A stretch of DNA of 64,000 nt from Lycocorax pyrrhopterus obiensis (GCA_014706295.1 JACSVZ010000001.1:1673740-1737739); one strand, 5' to 3'; shown: positions 10,131-18,387, counted from the first letter of the stretch. Made by a program: numbers and translations. The notes: a model not told the origin generated them from the letters alone.

Positions 10131-11424
10131 TCAGTCCTCCGGCTGTGGTGCCAGGCAGGGACAGCGGAACAGCCCCCGCAGCGCCCGCAGCGCCCGCCTG
10201 AAGCGGGAGGGACGTTTCCTGGGGGCAGCCGGCTGCCCGCGGAGGGCCTGGGCTCCCGGCTGGGCAGGCGAGGGGCTGGGGGGGGCTGTGCGGGGCAGGC
10301 ACCGGGCTCTCTGTCCCTGCCTCTGGCACCGGCTCCTCGAGGGCAGCAGAAGCCGCGTGTCCCTCAACCCAGGCCTCACGGGGGACAGGCACTGGGAGCC
10401 CCTCTGCCGCAAAAACTCTGCGGTTTTCCTCTTCTGGGGGCAGCTCCAGGACACTCAGCTCGTCCCACTCGTCGTCCTCTGGGTGCAAGGGCTTGGCCCC
10501 GATGCCGTGCTCGGTCTCCTCTTCCCAGTTCTCCAGCACAAGCTCCTTGTCACTGTCATCCTCCCAACTGGAGTGACCTGAGGGTCTGCTGCCGTTCCCT
10601 CTGGACGCATCCTGGCCGATGTGTTCTTCCCAGTCGGAAAGTTCTTCACAGCTGTGGACATCTCCTTGGGACAGCCCTTGCTCGATGTATTCTTCCCAGT
10701 CCGAGGGGTTTTGGGAGCTGTTGACTTCTCCCTGGGACAGATCTTGCTCCAAGTATTCTTCCCAGTCAGACACTTCCTGGGACAGCTCCTGCTCAGGGCA
10801 CTCTTTCCCCTGGGACATTTCTTGGGAGTTGTTAATTTCTCCCTGGGATAGCTCTGCCTCTTCCTCACCTTCCTCCTGGGACAGCTCTGGGTCTCTCACC
10901 AGGAAAGGCTCCAGATCATCCAGGAACTGCCAGTATTTCATTTCCTCGTCCGAGTCCACCTTCCTCTCCTGCACTGCCAGCACTGACCCCGCTGCTGTCC
11001 CCTCCTGCTGCTCCCTGGGGGCCTGGGCTCCCAGCTGGGCGGGCGAGGGGCTGGGGGAGCTGTGCGGGGCAGGCACCGGGCTCTCTTCCCTTTGGGCTGT
11101 ACCTGTCCCTTCTACAGCCATCCACTGCTGCAGGGCATACTCTTCCTCCCGCTGCTGCCTCAGTTCCAGCATCTCCGGCAGCGCCTGGCTCAGCATCTCC
11201 CTGCTGATAATCTGCTCCTGGTACAGGGAAGCCTTGCTGCTGGCCGGGGTGTTGTAAGGGATGCTGGGCGGGCTCTGTGTCCCTATTGAGGGCCGCTCCT
11301 CACTCATAACAGAAGGAGTTGCGGCCTTTTCCTCCTCCAGAGCGAGAGGCTCAGGGGGCTCCTCCTCCTCCTCTGCAGCTCCGGCCGGGGCAGCAGCTGC
11401 CCACCGGGAAAGCTCTCGGTCCAT
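9949..11424 (-). CDS. Acidic SQ-repeat protein, copy 1 (unrecognised family, frameshifted 3' end)
   Basis: I do not recognise the family. The frame is open upstream to 11496, but the first ATG is at 11424 in good context (GACATGG), giving MDRELSRW. In order: an E-rich stretch; a conserved block (SPPSIPYNTPASSKASLYQE...ALQQWMAVE); a Pro/Ser module (ESPVPAPHSSPSPSPAQ); DSDEEMKYWQFLDDLEPF; then 22-residue repeats such as DLSQGEVNSSQNPSDWEEYI; then acidic sequence and a second Pro/Ser module. A run of eight G (10278-10285) replaces the eight-base 'ggggggcc' of copy 2 with nine bases and shifts the frame. As sequenced the protein ends in a Lys/Thr-rich tail at 9949. The frame matching copy 2 ends at 10131 with the basic RFRRALRALRGLFRCPCLA tail. 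The interval 10131-11424 is 1,294 nt, one more than a multiple of three. Probably a single coding exon; it may be a gene with a sequence error, or a recent pseudogene. Confidence 0.6.
   Translation of the reverse strand: MDRELSRWAAAAPAGAAEEEEEPPEPLALEEEKAATPSVMSEERPSIGTQSPPSIPYNTPASSKASLYQEQIISREMLSQALPEMLELRQQREEEYALQQWMAVEGTGTAQREESPVPAPHSSPSPSPAQLGAQAPREQQEGTAAGSVLAVQERKVDSDEEMKYWQFLDDLEPFLVRDPELSQEEGEEEAELSQGEINNSQEMSQGKECPEQELSQEVSDWEEYLEQDLSQGEVNSSQNPSDWEEYIEQGLSQGDVHSCEELSDWEEHIGQDASRGNGSRPSGHSSWEDDSDKELVLENWEEETEHGIGAKPLHPEDDEWDELSVLELPPEEENRRVFAAEGLPVPVPREAWVEGHAASAALEEPVPEAGTESPVPAPHSPPQPLACPAGSPGPPRAAGCPQETSLPLQAGAAGAAGAVPLSLPGTTAGGLKLTRKKMRKTKTVKEKPKKTKTTNRMKKTKTTKKKTKTKKTKKTEKTYLKIHRRRIGIRI
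10131..10285 (-). other. Conserved C-terminal coding segment of copy 1, out of frame
   Basis: This frame continues the copy 2 reading: PAQPGAQALRGQ, then RKRPSRFRRALRALRGLFRC, ending PCLAPQPED and a stop at 10131. It is strongly basic after a very acidic protein. The Cys-Pro-Cys could be a lipid-attachment or metal-binding pair, but this is only a guess from composition. Confidence 0.55.
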
Positions 11425-11860
11425 GTCGGCAAAGGGCCTCTCCTCCTCCTCAGTCTCTGACAGTGGCAGGCCTGACCTGACCACTGCCCTGTCCACTGCC
11501 CGCTGGGGGCCTGGGCTTCCAGACAGCTGGGCAAGAGGCTGGGGGACCGGGAGCTGGAGTTGGCTTCGTCCTCGCCGCTATCACCGTCTATCACTATCAC
11601 TGTCTGTCACTATCACTGTCTGTCACTATCGCTGTCTGTCGCTATTGCCGTGTAGCGCAGACGAGCACAGGGAACTGCTTCCTCCTCAGAGAGCGGCTCT
11701 CCTGTGATGGGCACCGCAGGGCTCTGCGCCCCTTGGATACCCTCAGCCAGGGCGGGGCTCTCTGATATCACAAGGGTCTCTGGCCAGCACCGTGTCCCGC
11801 ATCACAAAGGGCCCTGACACCACGCGCCTGGGTCACAAAGGGCCACCCCCGGCACCCCAA
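11425..11860 (-). other. Leader region of copy 1
   Basis: Lies between the LTR-like element and the copy 1 ATG. It contains short reiterations of 'ccctttgtga' on the minus strand (11760-11850) and the 16-bp minisatellite at 11577. Several minus-strand frames are open for 60-100 codons, including one with GEDEANSSS, but each is broken before the ATG. It may be 5' UTR or decayed coding sequence. Confidence 0.4.
11577..11646. repeat. 16-bp minisatellite
   Basis: About four copies of 'tcactatcactgtctg' with point changes. On the minus strand one frame would read alternating Asp and Ser, matching the acidic character of the downstream protein, but the 16-bp period breaks the frame. Confidence 0.85.
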
Positions 11861-12295
11861 TGTTAAAAACTGGCTCACGATTGAGCTTTTAAACAAATTT
11901 ATTAACGAGAACAAATTTAATTGACAATAAGACACCTCTTGCGGCGATCTGCCATACACAAGACAAAGGGTACAGCGCTGGTGGCTTGACCTGGGACAGA
12001 TCAGCTCAGAGGCTCGTCTCACAGCCTAGGACATACATTTTATACCCCCAGTTCCCACCGCCCGGCTGCCCCTTTCCCCACCCAACCGGAGCATCGCGAT
12101 TGACTCGCCGATGTCTGGGATCTTCTTACTGGCCCGTTGGCATCTGGCCTTGTCTAGGGTCTTCTTACTGGTCCAGTGAATACCCATTGACAGTCCTTGA
12201 TTTCTCCCTTTATGTAAATGAGGTCTGAAACCCTCCCCTTATAACTACCTCATAAATATTCTGGAAGATTCCTGAATTCTCTATTTTGTACAACA
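11861..12295 (-). mobile_element. Putative endogenous retrovirus LTR, same orientation as copy 1
   Basis: On the minus strand the segment can be bounded by TGTTG... and ...TTAACA (inverted TGTT/AACA). It has a GC-flanked TATA box (GGGGGTATAAAAT, about 12037-12047), an AATAAA at 11903-11898 about 140 bases further on, and two imperfect copies of a 'cttcttactgg' motif upstream of the TATA box (12121 and 12159 on the plus strand), like U3 enhancer repeats. The outer (5') boundary is uncertain. No target-site duplication and no convincing tRNA primer-binding site next to it were found, and no retroviral protein was seen nearby. Confidence 0.5.
12037..12047 (-). promoter_or_regulatory. TATA box within the LTR-like element
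   Basis: Minus-strand GGGTATAAAAT. A start site 25-30 bases downstream (about 12010) would give a transcript reading through the LTR end and leader into copy 1 without splicing. Confidence 0.45.
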
Positions 12296-12539
12296 ATTCC
12301 AATAATAAATTTATTATCAATAGGAAAAATGAACGGATTAACTAATAACTTAACCTTGATAGATTACAACAATTAAATCCGATAGTAAACGAGTCAACTG
12401 GATCAACAAGTACTTCAATGCATAACTGTTCAACTGCAAAAACACTTAACAAACTAATTAACAACTTTTATTTAAATGCGAAAGCCAACTTTCCCAAACT
12501 TAATCATAACACCAGCAACAGTGGAGCAGACAGGAACTG

Positions 12540-13430
12540 GCACGGAGAAGCCCTGGACTTGTGGCCCTGTGGCCCGTGCTGTGCCCAGAGCCCTGAGGGC
12601 CTTTGGCCACGCTGCCACACGACAGCCCCAGCCCCACCGTGCAGAGCCCTGGGTTTGCAGGCTGCGCTGTGCAGGGCACCAGGAATTGGCCGCACGGACG
12701 TGCCAGGGACTTGTGGGCAGCGGCTCCGCGTCCCGCGGGAGGCCGGGGACCAGGGGTGTCCCTCAGGGCTCTGCCCGGGCACCGGGGCTCGCCAATGCCT
12801 TTAGCGATGGCACCCGGGGGCACCGAGCGCAGCCTCGGCGCCTTTGCAGGGCACGGGAAGCTGAGCGGGGCAGGGGCACCACGCAAGGACGGGGCCGTCC
12901 ACGGGCACCTGCACAAGCTCGAGAAGTGGGAGCGCGAGAAGCTCCTGCGGTTCCACAAGGCCAGGGCCGGGTGCCGCACCAGGGTCGGGGCAGTCCCTCA
13001 GTCACCGACTCTTCCAGGTCTCCCCTCGCCTGTGCGGCGCCTCGGGGACAGAGCCCGGGGCCGGGGCTCGGTCCCCGCTGCCAGCAGGGCGCTGCCGAGG
13101 GCTCCCCGCCCGCCGGGGCCGGGGCCGGGCGCTGAGGGAGCGGCGCCGCCATTGCTGCCGCCCTCAGGGGCTCTGAGGGGAGCGCGGCTCCCGCCAGCCC
13201 CGCTCCGCCCGCACAGGCAACAGAAACGTGAAGCACAAAGACAGCCGGGGCTGGCAATTGTGTCCGTGCACTTCCGAATGCACACGGACAGCGGCCCGAG
13301 GGGCTGGGCTCGGCTGCGGCAGCAGCGCCACACGGCTGCCCCAGGGCCTAAATCCCCTGCAGGGACCGGCGCCGGGCTGTGCGATGGGACACCAAACACA
13401 CGGGGTTCGGCCTCTTTGGGAGAAAGAAAC
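12540..13430. promoter_or_regulatory. CpG-rich block between the two genes
   Basis: G+C and CpG are visibly much higher than in the surrounding AT-rich DNA, with many CGC/GCG words between 12700 and 13330. It lies upstream of copy 1 and downstream of the copy 2 polyadenylation signal, so it could be a CpG-island promoter for copy 1 or for a plus-strand transcript. Confidence 0.45.
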
Positions 13431-13565
13431 GAGTGTTTTGTCTATATGGGAGAGAAAACTACTATCGATGGCACTCGTCTGTTGTACATGGGGCTCAAAA
13501 GGCATAAAAAGCTAAAAATCAGTAATTATAAATACATGTGGTTCAAAAGGCATAAAAAATGCTAA
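12807..13565 (+). CDS. Hypothetical open frame in the CpG-rich block
   Basis: The frame is open from 12603, but the first ATG in good context (GCGATGG) is at 12807. It starts MAPGGTERSLG and contains one segment that looks like a charged helix (HLHKLEKWEREKLLRFHKAR, about residues 34-53), then Pro/Arg/Gly-rich sequence of the kind any CpG-rich DNA gives. It ends inside the 49-bp tandem repeat. A possible splice donor (AG/GTCGGG, about 12985) follows the helical segment, so only that part may be an exon. GC-rich DNA keeps frames open by chance, and the minus strand is also open here. Confidence 0.2.
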   Translation: MAPGGTERSLGAFAGHGKLSGAGAPRKDGAVHGHLHKLEKWEREKLLRFHKARAGCRTRVGAVPQSPTLPGLPSPVRRLGDRARGRGSVPAASRALPRAPRPPGPGPGAEGAAPPLLPPSGALRGARLPPAPLRPHRQQKREAQRQPGLAIVSVHFRMHTDSGPRGWARLRQQRHTAAPGPKSPAGTGAGLCDGTPNTRGSASLGERNECFVYMGEKTTIDGTRLLYMGLKRHKKLKISNYKYMWFKRHKKC

Positions 13566-13605
13566 AAATCAATAATTATCAATACATGTGGTTCAAAAGG
13601 CATCA
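13485..13605. repeat. Short tandem repeat, about 49-bp unit, 2.5 copies
   Basis: Units begin 'tacatgtggttcaaaaggca' (first copy 'tacatggggctcaaaaggca') at 13485, 13533 and 13583. It lies just beyond the polyadenylation signal of copy 2. Confidence 0.85.
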
Positions 13606-13642
13606 AGAGGTCGTTTGGAGCAGCATGTCTACTGACAAAAGA

Positions 13643-13648
13643 TTTATT
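13643..13648 (-). promoter_or_regulatory. Polyadenylation signal for gene copy 2
   Basis: Minus-strand AATAAA in 'tttaataaatcttttgtcag'. It lies about 610 bases beyond the copy 2 stop codon. Confidence 0.45.
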
Positions 13649-14256
13649 AAAAGAAAAACTAGACTGCAAAAAGAAAAATCTTTCATCTGCAGTTCTGTCA
13701 CTTGTTGTTCCTGCTTTTTAAAGCTTTTAAATTTCTTGTTTCCTGTGATCTGCTTTCTTTTGCAAACATTGAAGCTAAAATGAGCAAGGTCAGGAAAAAA
13801 CCAACAGCTGGGTACAAAGCTTCAGAGTCCATGTGGAACAAGTGGAGGATTCACATGTGCACAAAAGCACCTCTCCTTTCCCAGGCTGTGTGGCAGCACA
13901 CAAGGAGTAAAATCAGAGTTGCTCCTGTTCTCACAGTGAAAATGCCTCCTGTGCAGATTCCTGCTGCAACCAAATTAGTGACCATGAAACAATATTGGAT
14001 TCCAGAAGCTGGGAGTTGGGGTACCCTTTCTTCTTGTCCGTGTCTTCATCCTAAATTCTTATTCGTGTTCCTCTTCTTCAATATCTTTATTGTCCTCTTA
14101 GCATTTGTCTTTCCTGTCTTTGTGTTCTTTGTCCTCGTCTTCCTATTCCTGTTTGCTGACCCCAGCTCCCGTTGGTGTTGGCAGCCCCGGCTGTGCCGCA
14201 GCCCTGCAGGGAGGGAGGCTCCGGGAGCAATCCCTGCTATGGGTGCCCTGTCTGTG
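13649..14256 (-). other. Putative 3' UTR of copy 2
   Basis: No homology to copy 1 was noticed except the pyrimidine-rich stretch at about 14030-14150 (with 'aaattcttattc'). The rest is unique. The polarity and the downstream AATAAA suggest transcribed untranslated sequence. Confidence 0.45.
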
Positions 14257-16274
14257 CTACTGCGGCTGCGGCGCCAGGCAGGGACAGCGGAACAGCCCCC
14301 GCAGCGCCCGCAGCGCCCGCCTGAAGCGGGAGGGACGTTTCCTGGGGGCAGCCGGCTGCCCGCGGAGGGCCTGGGCTCCCGGCTGGGCAGGCGAGGGGCT
14401 GGGGGGCCTGTGCGGGGCAGGCACCGGGCTCTCTGTCCCTGCCTCTGGCACCGGCTCCTCGAGGGCAGCAGAAGCCGCGTGTCCCTCAACCCAGGCCTCA
14501 CGGGGGACAGGCACTGGGAGCCCCTCTGCCGCAAAAACTCTGCGGTTTTCCTCTTCTGGGGGCAGCTCCAGGACACTCAGCTCGTCCCACTCGTCGTCCT
14601 CTGGGTGCAAGGGCTTGGTCCCGATGCCGTGCTCGGTCTCCTCTTCCCAGTTCTCCAGCACGAGCTCCTTGTCACTGTCATCCTCCCAACTGGAGTGACC
14701 TGAGGGTCTGCTGCCGTTCCCTCTGGACGCATCCTGGCCAATGTAGGTTTCCCCTTGGGAAAGGTCTTGGCCAGTGTGTTCTTCCCAGTTGGAAAGTTCT
14801 TCACAGTTGTTGATATCTCCTTGGGACGGCCCTTGCTCGATGTATTCTTCCCAGTCCGAGGGGTTTTGGGAGCTGTTGACTTCTCCCTGGGACAGATCTT
14901 GCTCCAAGTATTCTTCCCAGTCAGACACTTCCTGGGACAGCTCCTGCTCAGGGCACTCTTTCCCCTGGGACATTTCTTGGGAGTTGTTAATTTCTCCCTG
15001 GGACAGCTCTGCCTCTTCCTCACCTTCCTCCTGGGACAGCTCTGGGTCTCTCACCAGGAAAGGCTCCAGATCATCCAGGAACTGCCAGTATTTCATTTCC
15101 TCGTCCGAGTCCACCTTCCTCTCCTGCGCTGCCAGCACTGACCCCGCTGCTGTCCCCTCCTGCTGCTCCCTGGGGGCCTGGGCTCCCAGCTGGGCGGGCG
15201 AGGGGCTGGGGGAGCTGTGCGGGGCAGGCACGGGGCTCTCTTCCCTTTGGGCTGTACCTGTTGTTTCTAGAGCCATCCACTGCTGCAGGGCATACTCTTC
15301 CTCCCGCTGCTGCCTGAGTTCCAGCATCTCCGGCAGCGCCTGGCTCAGCATCTCCCCGCTGATAATCTGCTCCTGGTACAGGGAAGCCTTGCTGCTGGCC
15401 GGGGTGTTGTAAGGGATGCTGGGCGGGCTCTGTGTCCCTATTGAGGGCCGCTCCTCACTCATAACAGAAGGAGTTGTGGCCTTTTCCTCCTCTGGAGCGA
15501 GAGGCTCAGGGGGCTCCTCCTCCTCCTCTGCAGGTCTGGCCGGGGCAGCAGCTGCCGGCTCGGCCTCCGTGGGACTCTGTGGGGCAGGAGAGGCACCGGG
15601 CAGGGCAGGCGCTGCCTCTGCTGCCATCTCTGTGCCCACGGGGCTGGGAGAGCTGGGCCCCTCCGGGGGACACGGCTGGGGCTCCTCGTCACTCACGGGG
15701 CTCAAGGGTCTGTCCCAGATCTTGGAGCAGATGTCATGGCCCCACTGGGACAGCTCCTGGCTGCTCACACGCTCTTCCCTCTGGGACAGCTCTCGGTCAC
15801 TCTCATCTTCCCATCGGGGCAGCTCTGGGGCTCTGTCGTCTGCTCCCTGAGACAGCTCCTTGTTGCTGCTTGGGACAATTCTGTCACTTGGGACAATTCT
15901 GTCACTTGGGACAATTCTGCTTCTCTGCTGTCTTCCCATCGGGAGATGTGGGAGTGCACATCTTCTTCCCGCGGTGAGAGTTCTTGGTACCTCTCACCTT
16001 CCCTCTGTGCCAGCTCTTGGACATCGTCCCATTGGGAATCCTCTGGGGCTCTCACATCTCTCTGTAGGGACAGCTCGTGGGATCTCTCATCCTCTTCCCG
16101 TTCCAGCTCCTGCTGCCCTCTCTCATCTGCTTCCCCTTGGGACACCTCTTGGGCTGTCACACGTTCTTCCCACTCACACACCTCTTGGTGCGCCTCACCG
16201 TGTTCTTCCCCAAGCCTCTCCCCTGGGCTGGAGCCCTGCAGGGCAGCTCCACCAAGAACAATTCCTTTTCCCAT
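14257..16274 (-). CDS. Acidic SQ-repeat protein, copy 2 (unrecognised family, one frameshift)
   Basis: Starts at ATG 16274 (GCAATGG, good context), MGKGIVLGGAALQG. The first frame runs to 15765 but has the family's character only to about 15875: repeats such as QELSPREEDVHSHISRWEDS, then three ELSQVT units. From there the family pattern continues in the frame open from 15939 (KELSQGADDRAPELPRWEDE onward) to the stop at 14257. The interval is 2,018 nt, one short of a multiple of three, as expected for one missing base at about 15870-15880. Later come the conserved SPPSIPYNTPASSKASLYQE block, a Pro/Ser module, 22-residue SQ/WEE repeats, a second Pro/Ser module and the basic RFRRALRALRGLFRCPCLA tail. 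About 672 residues if continuous. Relative to copy 1 it has an extra 11 residues (DLSQGETYIGQ) and a longer N-terminus. No signal peptide or membrane segment. Function unknown; an intron instead of a frameshift is possible but less likely, since the repeats run across the junction. Confidence 0.65.
15871..15925. repeat. 18-bp repeat, three copies, at the copy 2 frameshift
   Basis: Three copies of 'gggacaattctgtcactt'. They encode ELSQVT in the upstream frame and RIVPSD in the downstream frame. The point where the coding pattern changes frame is at the downstream end of this repeat (minus sense). Confidence 0.9.
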
Positions 16275-16287
16275 TGCGGGAGTCTCC
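16275..16287 (-). promoter_or_regulatory. Possible splice acceptor just upstream of the copy 2 start
   Basis: On the minus strand a pyrimidine-rich run ('ccttttttactttctttccc') leads to 'acaccaaag', giving an AG at about 16287 only 12 bases before the ATG. This would make the whole open region a 3' exon with a non-coding first exon further upstream. Unproven. Confidence 0.35.
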
Positions 16288-16602
16288 TTTGGTGTGGGAA
16301 AGAAAGTAAAAAAGGAGAATTCCTGCCTTCCCCTCTCTCGGGTCTGGATAAGTCCTCAAACTTCCCTTGTGGTGCTCCCAGAGAGAGGAACGCTGGCCTA
16401 GGGACTCTCTGCTGCTGGATATTGGGCAGGGAGGAGGGAAACACTTGGTTGGTCCCTGTAGACAGAAGAAATGGGTGAACATCCAGTCCCAAATACTCAT
16501 GTGGGATTTCTTTGTCATCCTTCAGGGATTCATATTTGGTTTTGGAAAGCAAAGAGGAGCAGGAGAGGGCCTAAAAAAGGAACAATCCTTCTGTACCCTC
16601 TG
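16288..16602. other. Upstream region of copy 2, unique
   Basis: No repeat and no clear TATA box. If the acceptor at 16287 is used, this is intron. Confidence 0.4.
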
Positions 16603-16916
16603 ACAGGAGGGGGCAGCCAGGGGGGGTCGGGCTCTGCTCCCAGGGAACAGGGACAGGAGGAGAGGGAACGGCCTCAGGCTGGGCCAGGGGAGGCTCAGGT
16701 TGGACACCAGGAGCAACTTCGTCATGGAAGGGGAGGTCAGGCCTTGGAAAGAGCTGCCCAGGGAGGTTTGGAGTGCCCATCCCTGGAGGTGTCCCAGGAA
16801 GGCCTGGATGTGGCACTCAGTGCTCTGGGCTGGGGACAAGGTGGGCATCAGGCACAGCTGGGCCTCGCTGGGCTGGGAGGGCTTTTCTGGCCTCAGGGAT
16901 TCTGGGATCCTGTGAA
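16603..16916 (+). mobile_element. CR1 LINE fragment, subfamily 'B'
   Basis: Close match to the copies at 293 and 59628, starting at 'ctgacaggagggggcagcca' and ending 'gggattctgggatcctg'. Opposite in orientation to the gene pair. Confidence 0.88.
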
Positions 16917-17305
16917 AGTTATCCCAGAAGAAGGAAAACTTAATCCCGGAGAAAGCCCCTGCCCTGGAGCAGCACAGGAGCACCCCCGAGGCCGGACGTG
17001 CCAACACCGGGCTGCAGCCACAGCTGCTCAGCACTGAGCCCGTGGGGCTGCCCAGGAGGACCAGCACAGCCCCAGTGCAGCGGTGCTGGGCCATTGCTGT
17101 GTGTGCAATGGTGATTTGGGGTCTTTGGCTGCACAGCCCTGTCCAGCTGCTCCCACAGGGATCTGTCAGCAACAACACAGAGCTGCTGCTGCCTCAGCTG
17201 GGGCTGCACCGGGGGAACTCCTCCTGCCTTGCATGAGGCTGCTCGGGGCAGGCAGCACTGGTGAGGAACACACCCAGCCTGGCTCCAGGGACTGAACTCT
17301 GAGGG
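16917..17305. other. Unique GC-rich stretch between CR1 copies
   Basis: No recognised repeat. Frames are open on both strands because of composition. Confidence 0.4.
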
Positions 17306-17463
17306 GTTTTCGGAAGGAATTCTTCCCTCTGAGGGAGGGGAGGCCCTGGCACAGGGTGCCCCGAGAAGCTGTGGCTGCCCCTGGATCCCTGGAAGTGTCC
17401 CAGGCCAGCTTGGACGTTGGGGCTTGGAGCAGCCTGGGACTGTGGAAGGTGTCCCTGCCCACG
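17306..17463 (+). mobile_element. CR1 LINE fragment, subfamily 'A', cut at its end
   Basis: Sense copy, broken at 'ccctgcccacg' where a 'tgtcacgatgcgatgaggga' segment begins. Break point and private 'gacgttgg' variant match 8955-9012. Confidence 0.8.
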
Positions 17464-17516
17464 TGTCACGATGCGATGAGGGAGAGACGCCTCTGCCCCA
17501 GTTAAGGGCAAATGAG
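17464..17516. repeat. Second copy of the 'tgtcacgatg' insert start
   Basis: About 53 bases nearly identical to 9012-9064, after which the two loci diverge. With the CR1 part the direct repeat totals about 110 bases. Confidence 0.75.
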
Positions 17517-18387
17517 TGTATTTTTGCTTTCAGTATCACTTCTATTAAAATAATCTTTATGTTCTTGGCTTTTTTGACTGCGTTTGCTTTTCTTCTTCCC
17601 CCCTGCTCTCTGTCCTACTTTTAGACTCCTCTCGCTGGGTGATTCCCTCAAACAACCCTCTGAGTGAGCCCTGCAGAGGGATAACAGGATGGGCAACTTG
17701 TTCCTTTCATGAGACTTTGGTTCCCATTATCCACAAACTCCAGGCAACCTCCTCATTCCTTATTTTGCCTTTGGAAGATCTGTTTTCCAACCAGAAAGAT
17801 ATTTACATTCAAAAAGGAAGCTTATCTTATACAAAACACAACTTTATCACTTCTAAACAGGGGCCAGACACCACAAATCGGGAATCCCTGCAGCAGAGGA
17901 GTATTCCCATCTCTGTGCCTGCTCCAAGGGTGAACTCTTGCCTCTGGAATTTGCTTCCTCCAAGAGTTCAGCAGAGCCAGCCTTCAAGGGCCTGGAGGGC
18001 ACCCTGGTGAGAGCTTGGCTTTGGCAAGCCCCGGGCTCAGCTTAGCACATTGTTGCAGGGAGCCATCCAAAATCAGGGAAGAAAGGAGGCTGTCGGGCCA
18101 AAGTGGAAGTGTCTGGATGTTATTCCCTGGGATTGCCAGGACGTATTTTTAAATATGGAGAAATGCCCAGAAAGGGTCTGTTCTGTGCATCAAAAAGGTC
18201 CAACCAGGAATATTTATTTGTGGATAAATACACATTCCTATATGGATATCCTGTCCTGCTCCCTGCCCAGCTGCTCCAAAAATGATTAAAAGCGAAGGAG
18301 AAGGAGAAAATGGTTTTGTGTTATTCCAATTGATCCACATTAATTGATCCAAATCTCTGAGACCGGACCCTTTGTACGGAGAATTGT
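17517..18387. other. Unique sequence, no gene seen
   Basis: AT-leaning, with a pyrimidine-rich patch at 17570-17640. No coding signal. Confidence 0.45.

Noticed and set aside
10035..11257. Plus-strand frames of 212-229 codons and a second minus-strand basic frame over the repeats (also 14577-15412)
   Set aside because: Shadows. The 66-bp coding repeat is a multiple of three, so several frames stay open. The minus-strand acidic frame has the conserved non-repetitive blocks.
11840..11860. Retroviral primer-binding site after the LTR-like element
   Set aside because: The minus-strand sequence after the element starts TTGGGGTGCC, superficially like TGG-starting sites, but I could not match it to a tRNA 3' end.
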